From CAYLYM01 sp964387645 (lineage in GTDB: Bacteria; Calditrichota; Calditrichia; RBG-13-44-9): a stretch of DNA of 30,333 nt. The notes under the pieces are model-generated. The model had not been told where the DNA came from. It saw nothing but the letters and a program-made list of their open reading frames with translations, and searched no databases. Of the stretch, positions 1 to 7,524 are shown in pieces. Where the stretch lies: assembly GCA_964387645.1 (NCBI GenBank), contig CAYLYM010000040.1, forward strand, positions 1 to 30,333. The letters are read 5' to 3'. The stretch's first letter is position 1, and every line of letters begins with the position of its first letter. The translations under genes were made by a program, and so were the position numbers.

Positions 1-1262
1 TAATAATTCCCAAACAAACTCAAATCAACATTCTCAAATACATTGTAAGTTACCATTGGAATAAAAGCCGAGCTATTATCCGAAAGACTGATAATGTAAG
101 AACCGCCAATATCAATCAAATCCGTTATTGGATGTTTAACGAGTAAATAAACCTGGTCGCGCGTGATTGATTTCGTTTCTGCAAAAAGATACTGCATCCA
201 ATCATTGAAATTATATCGCTTGTAATCGGATTTAGCCGAAGTGTTACGGTAATATTCACACATTATATATGTCTGAAAATCGAAGGTGTAATCCGAGCCT
301 AATACCAATTCATAATAATCTTGCGTAATTTGCATCGGTCGATATGGAAAAGATGAAAGTGAAAGCAGTGAAGCAAAGGCGTTAAAATAGGCTTGTTTTT
401 CGTCGTCATCAATTTTTACTTTATTATAGGCATATTCTCCCCAAACGCCAAGTCCCAATAATTCGCCTACAAAATCAGCTCCAAGAATGTGCCGTTTTGT
501 ATTCATTTGATAAAAATTCATTGCAATAGGATCAAAAATTCTGGCGTCTGTATAATTCCAATGCTTCTGGATTCCCAAAAGTGAAAAATCAAAGTGAGAA
601 AAAATTCTTCCTTTTAATTTCAATAAAATATCCGTGTATTTCCAATCTTCAGTTGGAGCATAAATTGCCGTAATTCTAAAATCATTTTTAATTGGCAAAT
701 CAACTCGAAAAGCGTTATGTCCTGGTTGTTCATAAGTGGGATCGATAATGTCCTTTTTATTGAAGACATCTGTTGGATTCCAAACATAACCTGTCCCCAT
801 GGACAATTGCTGTTTACCGATGGTGAAATCAGCATATTTGAATGAAAGTTTTACAAACGCGTTATCCAGAAAATTTTTATTTTCATAAGGCATAATATAA
901 GGGATCATTGCTGGCGCTTCAGCAGCTACTGCCTCTGGTAAAAATTTTAGAATGTCCCATTGGGTTTTTCCGTGATAGGTTATGTAATCTAAATTAGCAC
1001 CAAAAGAAACATTATCCGATGCTTTTAGCTGTAAATCAACTCTCAATTTGTTAGAACTGAGTTGATAAAAGTCGTTGCCAATTTTAGCCCCCATTAACTG
1101 CGGTTCGAAATATCCGAATATTTCCACCTGTTGAGAAAAGCTAATCAACGGATTTAATACAATAAATAGTAGTGTAACTACAAAAATTAGTTGCTGAATG
1201 TGGGGGCGAAGGATTTGGTCAAAACTTCTATTCCCGGAAAATAGCTTCCAATCGGAAATCAT
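1..1262 (-). CDS. Outer-membrane beta-barrel protein, C-terminus beyond window
   Basis: An open frame of about 420 codons runs off the left edge, so the C-terminus is missing. The ATG at 1262-1260 overlaps the TGA of the LolA-like gene in an ATGA arrangement, with AGAGG about 10 bases upstream, so the two are probably translationally coupled. After a charged start (residues 1-24) there is a hydrophobic segment at about 25-43 ending near SFSQQVEIFGYFEPQ, which reads as a late signal peptide. The rest alternates aromatic and polar residues typical of barrel strands, with blocks such as LSMGTGYVWNPTDVFNKKD that resemble DUF1302-like or other porin-like proteins. Family knowledge: such barrels often sit beside LolA-like proteins and RND/MMPL exporters, so a role in envelope transport is inferred. 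The exact family is not certain. Confidence 0.75.
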   Translation of the reverse strand, partial: MISDWKLFSGNRSFDQILRPHIQQLIFVVTLLFIVLNPLISFSQQVEIFGYFEPQLMGAKIGNDFYQLSSNKLRVDLQLKASDNVSFGANLDYITYHGKTQWDILKFLPEAVAAEAPAMIPYIMPYENKNFLDNAFVKLSFKYADFTIGKQQLSMGTGYVWNPTDVFNKKDIIDPTYEQPGHNAFRVDLPIKNDFRITAIYAPTEDWKYTDILLKLKGRIFSHFDFSLLGIQKHWNYTDARIFDPIAMNFYQMNTKRHILGADFVGELLGLGVWGEYAYNKVKIDDDEKQAYFNAFASLLSLSSFPYRPMQITQDYYELVLGSDYTFDFQTYIMCEYYRNTSAKSDYKRYNFNDWMQYLFAETKSITRDQVYLLVKHPITDLIDIGGSYIISLSDNSSAFIPMVTYNVFENVDLSLFGNY

Positions 1263-2020
1263 TTTTTCAGTCCTCTTTCGGTGAACATTTCATCTTTTAA
1301 AGGAATATTATATTTGCAGGTTAAAATTTCCATGCTTGTCTGGGTGTTATCCATTTTATTATACATGACCATTTTCATACCTGTAGGTACACCGTCAATA
1401 TTTTTAATGTCATATTGAACAAGGCGTTTAATACATAGGTTGGGATCATTTTCATCATAATAATCAATCACCACAGGGAAGAAATTTTCCTTAATGACCC
1501 ACATAATTAAACGAGAATAATGGCTATCACTGTCTTTCTTTCGTGTCAGTTCAATTTTGTAGCAATCGTAACCCTCCATTTTTTCATCCTTCAAGCGTTT
1601 TGCGGTAAAGTCTGTAATGAAGACATCGCCTGCCCCCATATCTTCATAAGTAAAATCGCTACCCTGCATTTTCTGCTTTTTAGCATGAGTGGCTAATTTA
1701 CGCACTCTTTTGGTGCGCGGGAAATAAGCCCAGATGTCATCGGCATTATTGAGCATAAGTATTGCCTGACCCTTAACACGGGCCGGCTTGGTGTAACGAA
1801 TCAAATTTTTTTCACCCTTATCTTTACTCCATGATTCATATTCAAAAGTCCGCTTTTTCCCGGACGTAGTCACAATCGTCATTCTTATTTTGCCATAAAC
1901 AGTTTCTTGATTCATCAGGTCGTTTACTTTATGTATGATCTGGTTGGCAGTTAATTCTTGCCCCGAAATAGCACTCAGGCAAAATAAAATGATAGTAGTG
2001 GTTATTATTAACGTTTTCAT
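1259..2020 (-). CDS. LolA-like outer membrane lipoprotein-sorting protein
   Basis: A 253-residue protein with an N-terminal signal peptide (hydrophobic residues 4-19, likely cut near SAISG-Q), so it is periplasmic. The body matches the LolA-like family annotated as outer membrane lipoprotein-sorting protein: a YGKIRMTI strand, an NLIRYTKPARVKGQAIL block, the hallmark DDIWAYFPRTKRVRKL segment, GSDFTYEDM, and a late LIMWVIKENFFPVVIDYYD strand. The ATG at 2020-2018 has an AAGGGGG ribosome site. It lies 23 bases downstream of the TetR gene and overlaps the barrel gene by four bases, so the three form one operon. Family knowledge: relatives accompany MMPL/RND exporters and may ferry a hydrophobic ligand or lipid to the outer membrane. 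The ligand is unknown here. Confidence 0.85.
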   Translation of the reverse strand: MKTLIITTTIILFCLSAISGQELTANQIIHKVNDLMNQETVYGKIRMTIVTTSGKKRTFEYESWSKDKGEKNLIRYTKPARVKGQAILMLNNADDIWAYFPRTKRVRKLATHAKKQKMQGSDFTYEDMGAGDVFITDFTAKRLKDEKMEGYDCYKIELTRKKDSDSHYSRLIMWVIKENFFPVVIDYYDENDPNLCIKRLVQYDIKNIDGVPTGMKMVMYNKMDNTQTSMEILTCKYNIPLKDEMFTERGLKK

Positions 2021-2043
2021 GGGAGCCCCCCTTAATTATAAAT

Positions 2044-2655
2044 TTATTTTTTTATTCCGTCTAATAATATGTCCAGCAAAACATTAGAAATCTGTCTGAT
2101 GTTCAGTAAATCTTTTTCCATTATCCATTGCAAAGTTACACCATCCATAGCGGCAATTAAAATGGCTGCAAGGGAAATGGTATCTACCTCTCTGAAAACA
2201 CCATTCTGGATTCCTTCTTTTAAAATATCAGAAATCAGGGTGCGATATTCGGCATAGATTTGTTTCAGGTTGAAGATTCCCAGAATTTTTTCGTCTTTAT
2301 TTCGCATACCTTCGGCCCAGAACTCCATTATTATCTTGGCAAGATCACCACTGGATTCAAGAAATTCTGAAAAGGATATGTTAAAAAGGAGCCGTAATTT
2401 CTCGACCGGATCATCAGTCGCAGTAATTGCTTTTTCAAGAATGGCTTGCATATCCTTATAAAAATGTTGAAAGGTCTGGCCAAAAATGTCTTCTTTACTG
2501 TGGAAATATTCATAGATAGTGCCCTTGCCGATTTTAGCGGCGTTGGCAATATCAATCATCTTGGTTTTAGCAACTCCTTTTTCCGAGAAAACCCGCATTG
2601 CAGCGAACAGGATTTCTGCTCTTTTTGCATCCTTATCTACTATTTTTGGCGACAT
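2044..2655 (-). CDS. TetR/AcrR family transcriptional repressor
   Basis: A 203-residue regulator. The N-terminal helix-turn-helix of the TetR type spans about residues 12-58, with the classic pattern ILFAAMRVFSEKGVAKTKM, then DIANAAKIGKGTIYEYFHSK, followed by an all-helical ligand/dimer domain. I chose ATG at 2655 because AAGGAG lies five bases upstream; the TTG codon just before it (2658) is too close to that site. The gene is first in the operon with the LolA-like and barrel genes. A consensus promoter and a palindrome overlapping the expected start site lie directly upstream, so autorepression that is relieved by a hydrophobic effector is likely. The ligand cannot be read from the sequence. 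Confidence 0.93.
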   Translation of the reverse strand: MSPKIVDKDAKRAEILFAAMRVFSEKGVAKTKMIDIANAAKIGKGTIYEYFHSKEDIFGQTFQHFYKDMQAILEKAITATDDPVEKLRLLFNISFSEFLESSGDLAKIIMEFWAEGMRNKDEKILGIFNLKQIYAEYRTLISDILKEGIQNGVFREVDTISLAAILIAAMDGVTLQWIMEKDLLNIRQISNVLLDILLDGIKK

Positions 2656-2678
2656 CAAAACTCCTTGATTTTAAAATG

Positions 2679-2692
2679 ACCGACCAGTCGGT
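2679..2692. promoter_or_regulatory. TetR operator, primary palindrome
   Basis: ACCGAC-CA-GTCGGT is a perfect inverted repeat with a two-base centre. It begins three bases downstream of the -10 box, covering the probable transcription start. Its form resembles known TetR-family sites with GACCGACYRGTCGGT-like arms. Binding here would block the operon promoter. Confidence 0.8.
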
Positions 2693-2695
2693 ATT

Positions 2696-2724
2696 ATTAT
2701 AAAATGTCTTTTTTCCCGTGTCAA
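2696..2724 (-). promoter_or_regulatory. Consensus sigma70 promoter of the TetR operon
   Basis: On the minus strand, TTGACA (2724-2719) is followed after exactly 17 bases by TATAAT (2701-2696). Both hexamers match the full consensus. Transcription should start near 2689, inside the operator palindrome, and the TetR start codon follows about 35 bases later. Confidence 0.9.
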
Positions 2725-2750
2725 GATATTTTTTGAAAAATAATGATAGC

Positions 2751-2764
2751 GCCGGCCTGTCGGA
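2751..2764. promoter_or_regulatory. Second, degenerate TetR operator copy
   Basis: GCCGGCCTGTCGGA matches the primary operator at 10 of 14 positions and keeps the GTCGG half-site. It lies 26 bases upstream of the -35 box, with its start 72 bases from the start of the first site (close to seven helical turns), so cooperative or looped binding is possible. This is inferred from similarity only. Confidence 0.45.
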
Positions 2765-3087
2765 TTGTTTAGGCGAAAGAACGTGTAAATAACAATGGTC
2801 CATTCCTCAACTGCCTGTCCCGATTTTGCCTTAGGCCGGGGAATACAGATTTTTATAAAGAGTTAGATGAATCTATATGCTGTTTAAAAAAATAAAAACA
2901 CGGAATAGGTAGTAACACAGAGAGAATAATTTAGCTTGGGTGTACAACTTTTGCCAGAAAGTTAATAAAGAAAAAGAAATAAACTTTAACAGAAAGATTT
3001 GAATAAATAATTAGACTTTTAAAAAATAAGAGATTACATGAAAAAGTAATTTTCAATCCGATATTATGAAAACTTTCATTTTTTTAC
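2765..3087. other. AT-rich intergenic stretch, no gene seen
   Basis: This separates the divergent TetR and methionine operons. I see no start-SD-ORF combination. A GC-richer patch at about 2815-2845 could form a weak hairpin (TCCCG/CGGGGA), and about 2895-2930 is purine-rich. Neither has a recognisable function. Confidence 0.5.
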
Positions 3088-3116
3088 TTGACACATTATT
3101 TATTTTTTATTATCAT
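3088..3116 (+). promoter_or_regulatory. Promoter of the methionine-operon leader
   Basis: TTGACA at 3088-3093, a 17-base spacer and TATCAT at 3111-3116 (5 of 6 consensus) on the plus strand. The expected start is near 3123. I see no comparably good promoter between here and the SAM riboswitch, so this one probably drives the whole leader and the met genes. Confidence 0.75.
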
Positions 3117-3150
3117 AATTAAAATTTTAAAAAAATAGAAAGGTATTGGA

Positions 3151-3249
3151 TTGTTTATTATGTTGCATTTAATAATAAATATGATGAATGGTATGATGTG
3201 CAAAATGATGATGCAGATGTATATACGAATGATGAAGGGCAGTGGATAA
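3151..3249 (+). CDS. Methionine-rich leader peptide (candidate attenuator peptide)
   Basis: A 32-codon ORF starts at TTG 3151, with AAAGG (3139-3143) seven bases upstream, and ends at TAA 3247-3249. An internal ATG at 3160 is an alternative start with poorer spacing. Counting the start, 12 of 32 codons are Met, with pairs at 3181, 3193 and 3229, a run of three at 3205-3213 and a single at 3217. The last Met codon and the following AAG-GGC form the 5' arm of an antiterminator that competes with the terminator at 3275-3307. The ORF lies between a consensus promoter and a methionine-biosynthesis operon. By analogy with thrL, hisL, leuL and pheL leaders, ribosomes would stall here when Met-tRNA is scarce. 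The frame is also low in complexity (ATG repeats), so chance is not excluded. Confidence 0.6.
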   Translation: MFIMLHLIINMMNGMMCKMMMQMYIRMMKGSG

Positions 3250-3290
3250 GTAGATTACAAATTGAACGAACCATAAAAAGCCCTTCATCA
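3230..3290 (+). promoter_or_regulatory. Predicted antiterminator hairpin of the met leader
   Basis: Bases 3230-3240 (TGATGAAGGGC, inside the leader ORF) are perfectly complementary over 11 bases to 3280-3290 (GCCCTTCATCA). The latter is also the 5' arm of the terminator, so the two structures exclude each other. A ribosome finishing at the stop codon 3247 would cover 3230-3240 and allow termination. A ribosome held at the Met run 3205-3213 would leave it free, and antitermination would follow. Confidence 0.6.
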
Positions 3291-3307
3291 AAATGAAGGG
3301 CTTTTTT
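3275..3307 (+). terminator. Intrinsic terminator of the met leader attenuator
   Basis: AAAAAGCCCTTCAT (3275-3288) pairs with ATGAAGGGCTTTTT (3293-3306) around a CAAA loop, followed by a run of T. It is a strong hairpin located 26 bases after the leader stop codon and about 70 bases before the SAM riboswitch. Confidence 0.9.
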
Positions 3308-3375
3308 ATTAATATTTACTTTTACTGATATTAAGGATGAAAAAATATGACTTGAGCGAAATATTAGAAAATAAT

Positions 3376-3493
3376 CTTTCATCCAGAAAGGCGGAGGGAA
3401 AGGCCCTGAGAAGCCTTAGCAACCTGCCATATTGAACCAATGGCAAGGTGCTAATTCCTGCCCCAACTGTGATAGTTGCGGGAAAGATGAAAG
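3376..3493 (+). ncRNA. SAM-I riboswitch aptamer (S box)
   Basis: P1 is formed by CTTTCATC (3376-3383) and GATGAAAG (3486-3493). The core carries the S-box consensus GGCGGAGGGAAAGGCCCTGA followed by GAAGCC-TTAGCAACC, then the P3 stem (TGCCAT/ATGGCA) with GGTGCTAATTCC and a P4 stem (CCCCAACT/AGTTGCGGG). Family knowledge: SAM binding stabilises P1 and lets the downstream terminator form, which reduces expression of methionine genes. The following gene is metY, as expected. Confidence 0.97.
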
Positions 3494-3502
3494 AAGAAAC
3501 TT

Positions 3503-3544
3503 AAAAACCTCTTCCGACATCTTCTCCCGGAAGAGGTTTTTTTT
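3503..3544 (+). terminator. Expression-platform terminator of the SAM-I riboswitch
   Basis: AAAAACCTCTTCCG (3503-3516) pairs with CGGAAGAGGTTTTT (3528-3541) and continues into T's. The loop contains CATCTT (3518-3523), complementary to AAGATG at 3484-3489 in the 3' strand of P1, which offers one route for the alternative fold without SAM. Confidence 0.9.
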
Positions 3545-3623
3545 AAAAAAATTTTCTAATTATGTGTATGCGAGTCAACATACTAACCAAATACAATAAG
3601 AACATGTAACAATGGAGGATATC

Positions 3624-4955
3624 ATGTCTGAGAATAAAAATACTCCATATCGATTTGAAACATTACAGCTTCATGCGGGACAGAAACCGGATCCAGCCAC
3701 CAAAGCTCGTGCTGTCCCAATTTACCAAACAACTTCATATATTTTTAATAATTCTAAACATGCCGCCAGTTTGTTCGCATTACAAGAACATGGCAACATT
3801 TATACACGGATGATGAATCCGACTACTGCTGTGTTTGAAGAGCGAATGGCTGCATTGGAAGGCGGCGTGGCAGCATTAGCGGTATCATCCGGACAGGCTG
3901 CCCAGTTTTTAGCTATCTCCACCATCGCACAACGCGGCGAAAATATCGTTTCAACCAGTTTTCTTTATGGAGGAACTTACAATCAATTTAAAGTCACTCT
4001 ACCGCGTCTGGGAATCGATGTGAAATTTGTGGAGGGGGATAATCCAGGAGATTTTGAAAAACAAATTGATGAAAAAACTAAAGCCATTTATATCGAAACA
4101 ATCGGTAATCCCCGTTTAAATGTGCCAGATATCTCAGCCATTGCTGATGTGGCACATCGCCATGGAATTCCTCTGATCGTCGATAACACCTTTGGTGCCG
4201 GAGGCTATCTCTGCCGTCCTATTGAACATGGCGCTGACATTGTCACTCATTCTGCTACTAAATGGATTGGTGGGCACGGCACTTCCATTGGCGGTGTAGT
4301 GATTGATTCCGGTAAATTCAATTGGGGTAATGGAAAATTTCCTGTGTTTACTGAACCCAGTCCGGGTTATCATGGATTAAATTTCTGGGAGGTTTTTGGT
4401 GAAAGTAGCCCTTTTGGTAACATTGCGTTTATTACTCGAGCACGCGTTGAGCAATTACGTGATCTCGGCCCCTGCATCAGTCCTTTCAATTCCTTCCTTT
4501 TGTTACAGGGCTTAGAAACCCTTTCTCTGCGGGTTGAACGGCATTGCCAGAATGCCCTGCAATTGGCTTGTTGGTTAAAAGAGCATCCAGCGGTGGATTG
4601 GGTATGGTATCCGGGACTGGAAGATCATCCCTATCACGAGAATGCCAAAAAGTACTTAAGGAAAGGCCTGTTTGGTGGAATAGTAGTATTTGGAATCAAA
4701 GGTGGGATTGAAGCTGGTAGGGCTTTTATTGACAATGTCAAATTGGCCAGCCTTTTAGCCAATGTAGGTGATGCTAAAACATTAGTCATTCATCCAGCAT
4801 CGACTACACACCAGCAATTAAGCGAAGAAGAACAACGAAAATCTGGAGTCACACCGGAAATGATCCGGGTTTCAGTTGGCATTGAACACATTGATGACAT
4901 AATCGAAGATTTTGATCAGGCTTTAAATATCGCTACGAAAACCGTTACTGTTTAA
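3624..4955 (+). CDS. metY: O-acetylhomoserine sulfhydrylase
   Basis: A PLP-dependent Cys/Met-metabolism enzyme of 443 residues, the usual length for O-acetylhomoserine aminocarboxypropyltransferase, which makes homocysteine from O-acetylhomoserine and sulfide in the cytoplasm. Family signatures: ETLQLHAGQKPDPATKARAV at the N-terminus, YTRMMNPTTAVFEERMAALE, the cofactor lysine in VTHSATKWIGGHGTSIGG, and IHPASTTHQQL with RVSVGIEHIDD near the end. I prefer ATG 3624, because GGAGG (3614-3618) sits five bases upstream; the earlier in-frame ATG 3612 contains that site and lacks its own. It is first in the riboswitch-controlled operon, 23 bases before thrA. Cystathionine gamma-synthase is less likely given the length and these motifs. 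Confidence 0.95.
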   Translation: MSENKNTPYRFETLQLHAGQKPDPATKARAVPIYQTTSYIFNNSKHAASLFALQEHGNIYTRMMNPTTAVFEERMAALEGGVAALAVSSGQAAQFLAISTIAQRGENIVSTSFLYGGTYNQFKVTLPRLGIDVKFVEGDNPGDFEKQIDEKTKAIYIETIGNPRLNVPDISAIADVAHRHGIPLIVDNTFGAGGYLCRPIEHGADIVTHSATKWIGGHGTSIGGVVIDSGKFNWGNGKFPVFTEPSPGYHGLNFWEVFGESSPFGNIAFITRARVEQLRDLGPCISPFNSFLLLQGLETLSLRVERHCQNALQLACWLKEHPAVDWVWYPGLEDHPYHENAKKYLRKGLFGGIVVFGIKGGIEAGRAFIDNVKLASLLANVGDAKTLVIHPASTTHQQLSEEEQRKSGVTPEMIRVSVGIEHIDDIIEDFDQALNIATKTVTV

Positions 4956-4978
4956 ATCACAAAGGAGGAAGAGTCAAC

Positions 4979-7522
4979 ATGCGAATTCTTAAATTTGGTG
5001 GTTCTTCACTGGGAAAATTAGAGCGAGTTAAAAAAGTAGTACAAATTATAAGCCGGGCTGTTCAGGAAGATCAGATTATTGTCGTTGTTTCAGCTTTTGG
5101 CGGCGTAACAGACAAACTTTTGTCCATCCTGGAAGAAGCCAGTAGTGGAGAGGAATCCTGGAAAGAAAGATGGACCCAACTGGAAAGGAAACATCTACAA
5201 TTACTTTATGCAATGACCCGTCCAGCAATCTGGCCAGAAACCGAAACCCAGTTAAATTTCTGGTTTAAAAAAATCAGAAATGTCCTCCAAAATGTTTTTC
5301 AGACACGAGATTATTCACCAGATCAACGAGATCTAGTTTGTAGTGTTGGAGAACGATTTGCTGCAACCATAATAGCCGCAGCCCTCAAATCCCAGGGACT
5401 GAACGCTGGCTTTATTGATGCCACCAAATTGATTCGCATAAACGAAAATTCTGGCACAGCTATTGTTGATTTTTCCTCATCTGAAAAAAATATCAAGAAA
5501 TATCTGGGTAAAAACCGCAGAAACTTCATTCCTGTGGTGACTGGATTCATCGGCGCTACAGCGGAAGGCAAAACCACCACATTAGGTCGTAACGGATCCG
5601 ACTATACGGCAACTATAATCGGTTCCGTTTTAAAAGCAGATCAAGTGCAGATCTGGTCAGATGTGGATGGTATTTTAACGGCTGATCCCGCCCTGGTGGC
5701 TGAAGCCATTCCGATTCCTGAAATTAGTTACGAAGACGCCGCCGCTCTGGCGCAGTTGGGGAATGGTGTTCTTCATCCCTGCACCATTGCACCTCTACGC
5801 AAAAAGGGGGTAAAAGCTCTTATTAAAAACACACTAAACCCAAAATTCATCGGAACTGAAATAAAAAATAGAAAAATAAATACACCTCCAATTATAAAAA
5901 TCATTTCTGCCTCCAACAATTTTGTCCTGATTTCTCTACCAAACACGCCCGTGCAAATTCGTAATATTCTTAAAATAAAGATTGAAGAAAGATTAAAAGA
6001 AAGAGAAATCCCTTTTATCCTTACTTCAAAACATTTTTCCGATGAATCATTATGTTTTGCTGTTCCTTCCTCGAATGCGAATGCCTGTCAAGAAATTATC
6101 GAACAACAGCTCCAGGATATTCATTCATTTTCTAAATTTCCTGATATTCGCATTAAACGGGATTGCGGACTCGTTTCTCTTATTGGAGAAAAAATTCAAT
6201 ATTATTCCGGGCTGACTCAGAGCATTTTACAAATTCTGCAGCGTCACAACATTCAAGTAACGGCTCTTTCTAACGGTTATCTGGATAATGTTTTATCTTT
6301 TGTAGTGAAAGATGCCCAAACTAACCGTGCTTTAAAGATTCTACATGACTCACTTATTGCACCCCGTCAAGAAATCTATCTTGTAATTAGTGGGGCAACC
6401 GGTCAAGTCGGCACAGCGTTATTGCAACAGATCCAAAAAAAACGGTTATGGATGATCCAACAAAAAAGGTTTAATGTTAAAATCATTGGTAGCATTAATA
6501 CACGCCGCATGGTGTGGAATGAAAAAGGGATTGAACCGACTGCTCTGTTAGAAAAACTTGAAAATGGACAACCTTCCGATTGGTCTCAATTTCTGAAGTG
6601 GTTACAAAATACTAAAATCAGCCCAGTTATTTTTGTGGACTGTACAGCAGCCGAATCTATTGCCAAAGACTATCTTAAAATTCTAAATAGCGGGATTTCC
6701 ATTGTCACCCCCTCTAAAATAGCCAACACATTGGATTTTTCTTTTTATGCAGAATTGCAAAAAACTATAAGGGAAAAAGGGCTCTCTTATCGCTATGAAA
6801 CCACAGTGGGTGCAGCAACTCCTTTTATTCAGAATATTCAAACCTTGATCGAAGGAGGGGAAAATATTTATAAGATCGAAGGGCTCCTATCTGGAACCCT
6901 ATCCTTTGTCTTCTCCCTGATGAATGAAGGAATTTCCTTTTCTGAGGCAGTGCGGCAGGCCAGAGATCTCGGTTTTACAGAACCTCATCCGGCACTGGAC
7001 CTTTCAGGCGAAGACGTCGCCAGGAAAATTCTCATTCTTATTCGAGAAGCAGGATATTCGCTAGAACGTGATCAAATTCATGTAGAAAGCCTGGTACCTC
7101 AAGAATTGCAAACCATCACCGATCCAGATGAGTTCCTGGAAAAACTAAAAGCCCGGGATGATTATTGGGCTGTAAGAGTGGAGAAGGCTAAAAAACTTGG
7201 CAAGCAACTGTGTTATCTGGCCAGTTTTAATGGAACCGCCGCCAGGGTTGAGGTGGTGGAACTGCCCCAAAACAGTCCTTTTGCCAGAGTAGCCAAAGGC
7301 GAAAATGTGGTGGCCTATTACACCGACCGGCATTTTCAGCTTCCCCTGATTATCCGGGGGCTGGGAGCCGGACCTGATTTTACGGCCAGCGGCGTATTGG
7401 ATGACATAATTCAAGCAGCAGAATTTCTAATTAACAAAAGGAGAACGTATCGTGATGCTCAGAGACAAACAATTAAATCATCTGATGAATCAATTGAATC
7501 CACGTTTTACGGATGGAAATAA
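4979..7522 (+). CDS. thrA: Bifunctional aspartokinase / homoserine dehydrogenase
   Basis: An 847-residue fusion of the first and third steps from aspartate to homoserine, feeding Met and Thr synthesis. Residues 1-295 are the aspartokinase domain (KFGGSSLGKLERVKKV; TLGRNGSDYTATIIGSVLKA; QIWSDVDGILTADP). Residues about 300-460 hold ACT regulatory domains, including LVSLIGEKIQYYSGLTQSIL and VTALSNGYLDNVLSFVV. From about 465 comes homoserine dehydrogenase: a GATGQVGTALL nucleotide fold, VTPSKIAN, YRYETTVGAATPFI and GLLSGTLSFVFSLMNEGISF, ending with GLGAGPDFTASGVLDDI. AAAGGAGG precedes the ATG. The context (metY before, metX after, SAM riboswitch upstream) makes this the methionine-dedicated copy, so metL is an equally fair name. 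Confidence 0.95.
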   Translation: MRILKFGGSSLGKLERVKKVVQIISRAVQEDQIIVVVSAFGGVTDKLLSILEEASSGEESWKERWTQLERKHLQLLYAMTRPAIWPETETQLNFWFKKIRNVLQNVFQTRDYSPDQRDLVCSVGERFAATIIAAALKSQGLNAGFIDATKLIRINENSGTAIVDFSSSEKNIKKYLGKNRRNFIPVVTGFIGATAEGKTTTLGRNGSDYTATIIGSVLKADQVQIWSDVDGILTADPALVAEAIPIPEISYEDAAALAQLGNGVLHPCTIAPLRKKGVKALIKNTLNPKFIGTEIKNRKINTPPIIKIISASNNFVLISLPNTPVQIRNILKIKIEERLKEREIPFILTSKHFSDESLCFAVPSSNANACQEIIEQQLQDIHSFSKFPDIRIKRDCGLVSLIGEKIQYYSGLTQSILQILQRHNIQVTALSNGYLDNVLSFVVKDAQTNRALKILHDSLIAPRQEIYLVISGATGQVGTALLQQIQKKRLWMIQQKRFNVKIIGSINTRRMVWNEKGIEPTALLEKLENGQPSDWSQFLKWLQNTKISPVIFVDCTAAESIAKDYLKILNSGISIVTPSKIANTLDFSFYAELQKTIREKGLSYRYETTVGAATPFIQNIQTLIEGGENIYKIEGLLSGTLSFVFSLMNEGISFSEAVRQARDLGFTEPHPALDLSGEDVARKILILIREAGYSLERDQIHVESLVPQELQTITDPDEFLEKLKARDDYWAVRVEKAKKLGKQLCYLASFNGTAARVEVVELPQNSPFARVAKGENVVAYYTDRHFQLPLIIRGLGAGPDFTASGVLDDIIQAAEFLINKRRTYRDAQRQTIKSSDESIESTFYGWK

Positions 7523-7524
7523 AC

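Noticed and set aside
2890..2930. Segment resembling CACGGA...ACACAGAGA-type intergenic repeats
   Set aside because: Similarity is too weak and purine-rich DNA gives such matches by chance.
3123..3298. Plus-strand protein-like frame reading NKYDEWYDVQ
   Set aside because: It has no start codon with a ribosome site, and its acidic and aromatic content follows from ATGATG runs read in another frame. The Met-rich frame has start, site and stop.
3123..3307. T-box riboswitch as the explanation for the first terminator
   Set aside because: No T-box consensus bulge (TGGnACCGCG-like) and no Stem I features are visible.
3612..3623. Upstream ATG for metY adding four residues
   Set aside because: The GGAGG ribosome site lies inside this stretch and is correctly spaced for ATG 3624; nothing precedes 3612 as a site.
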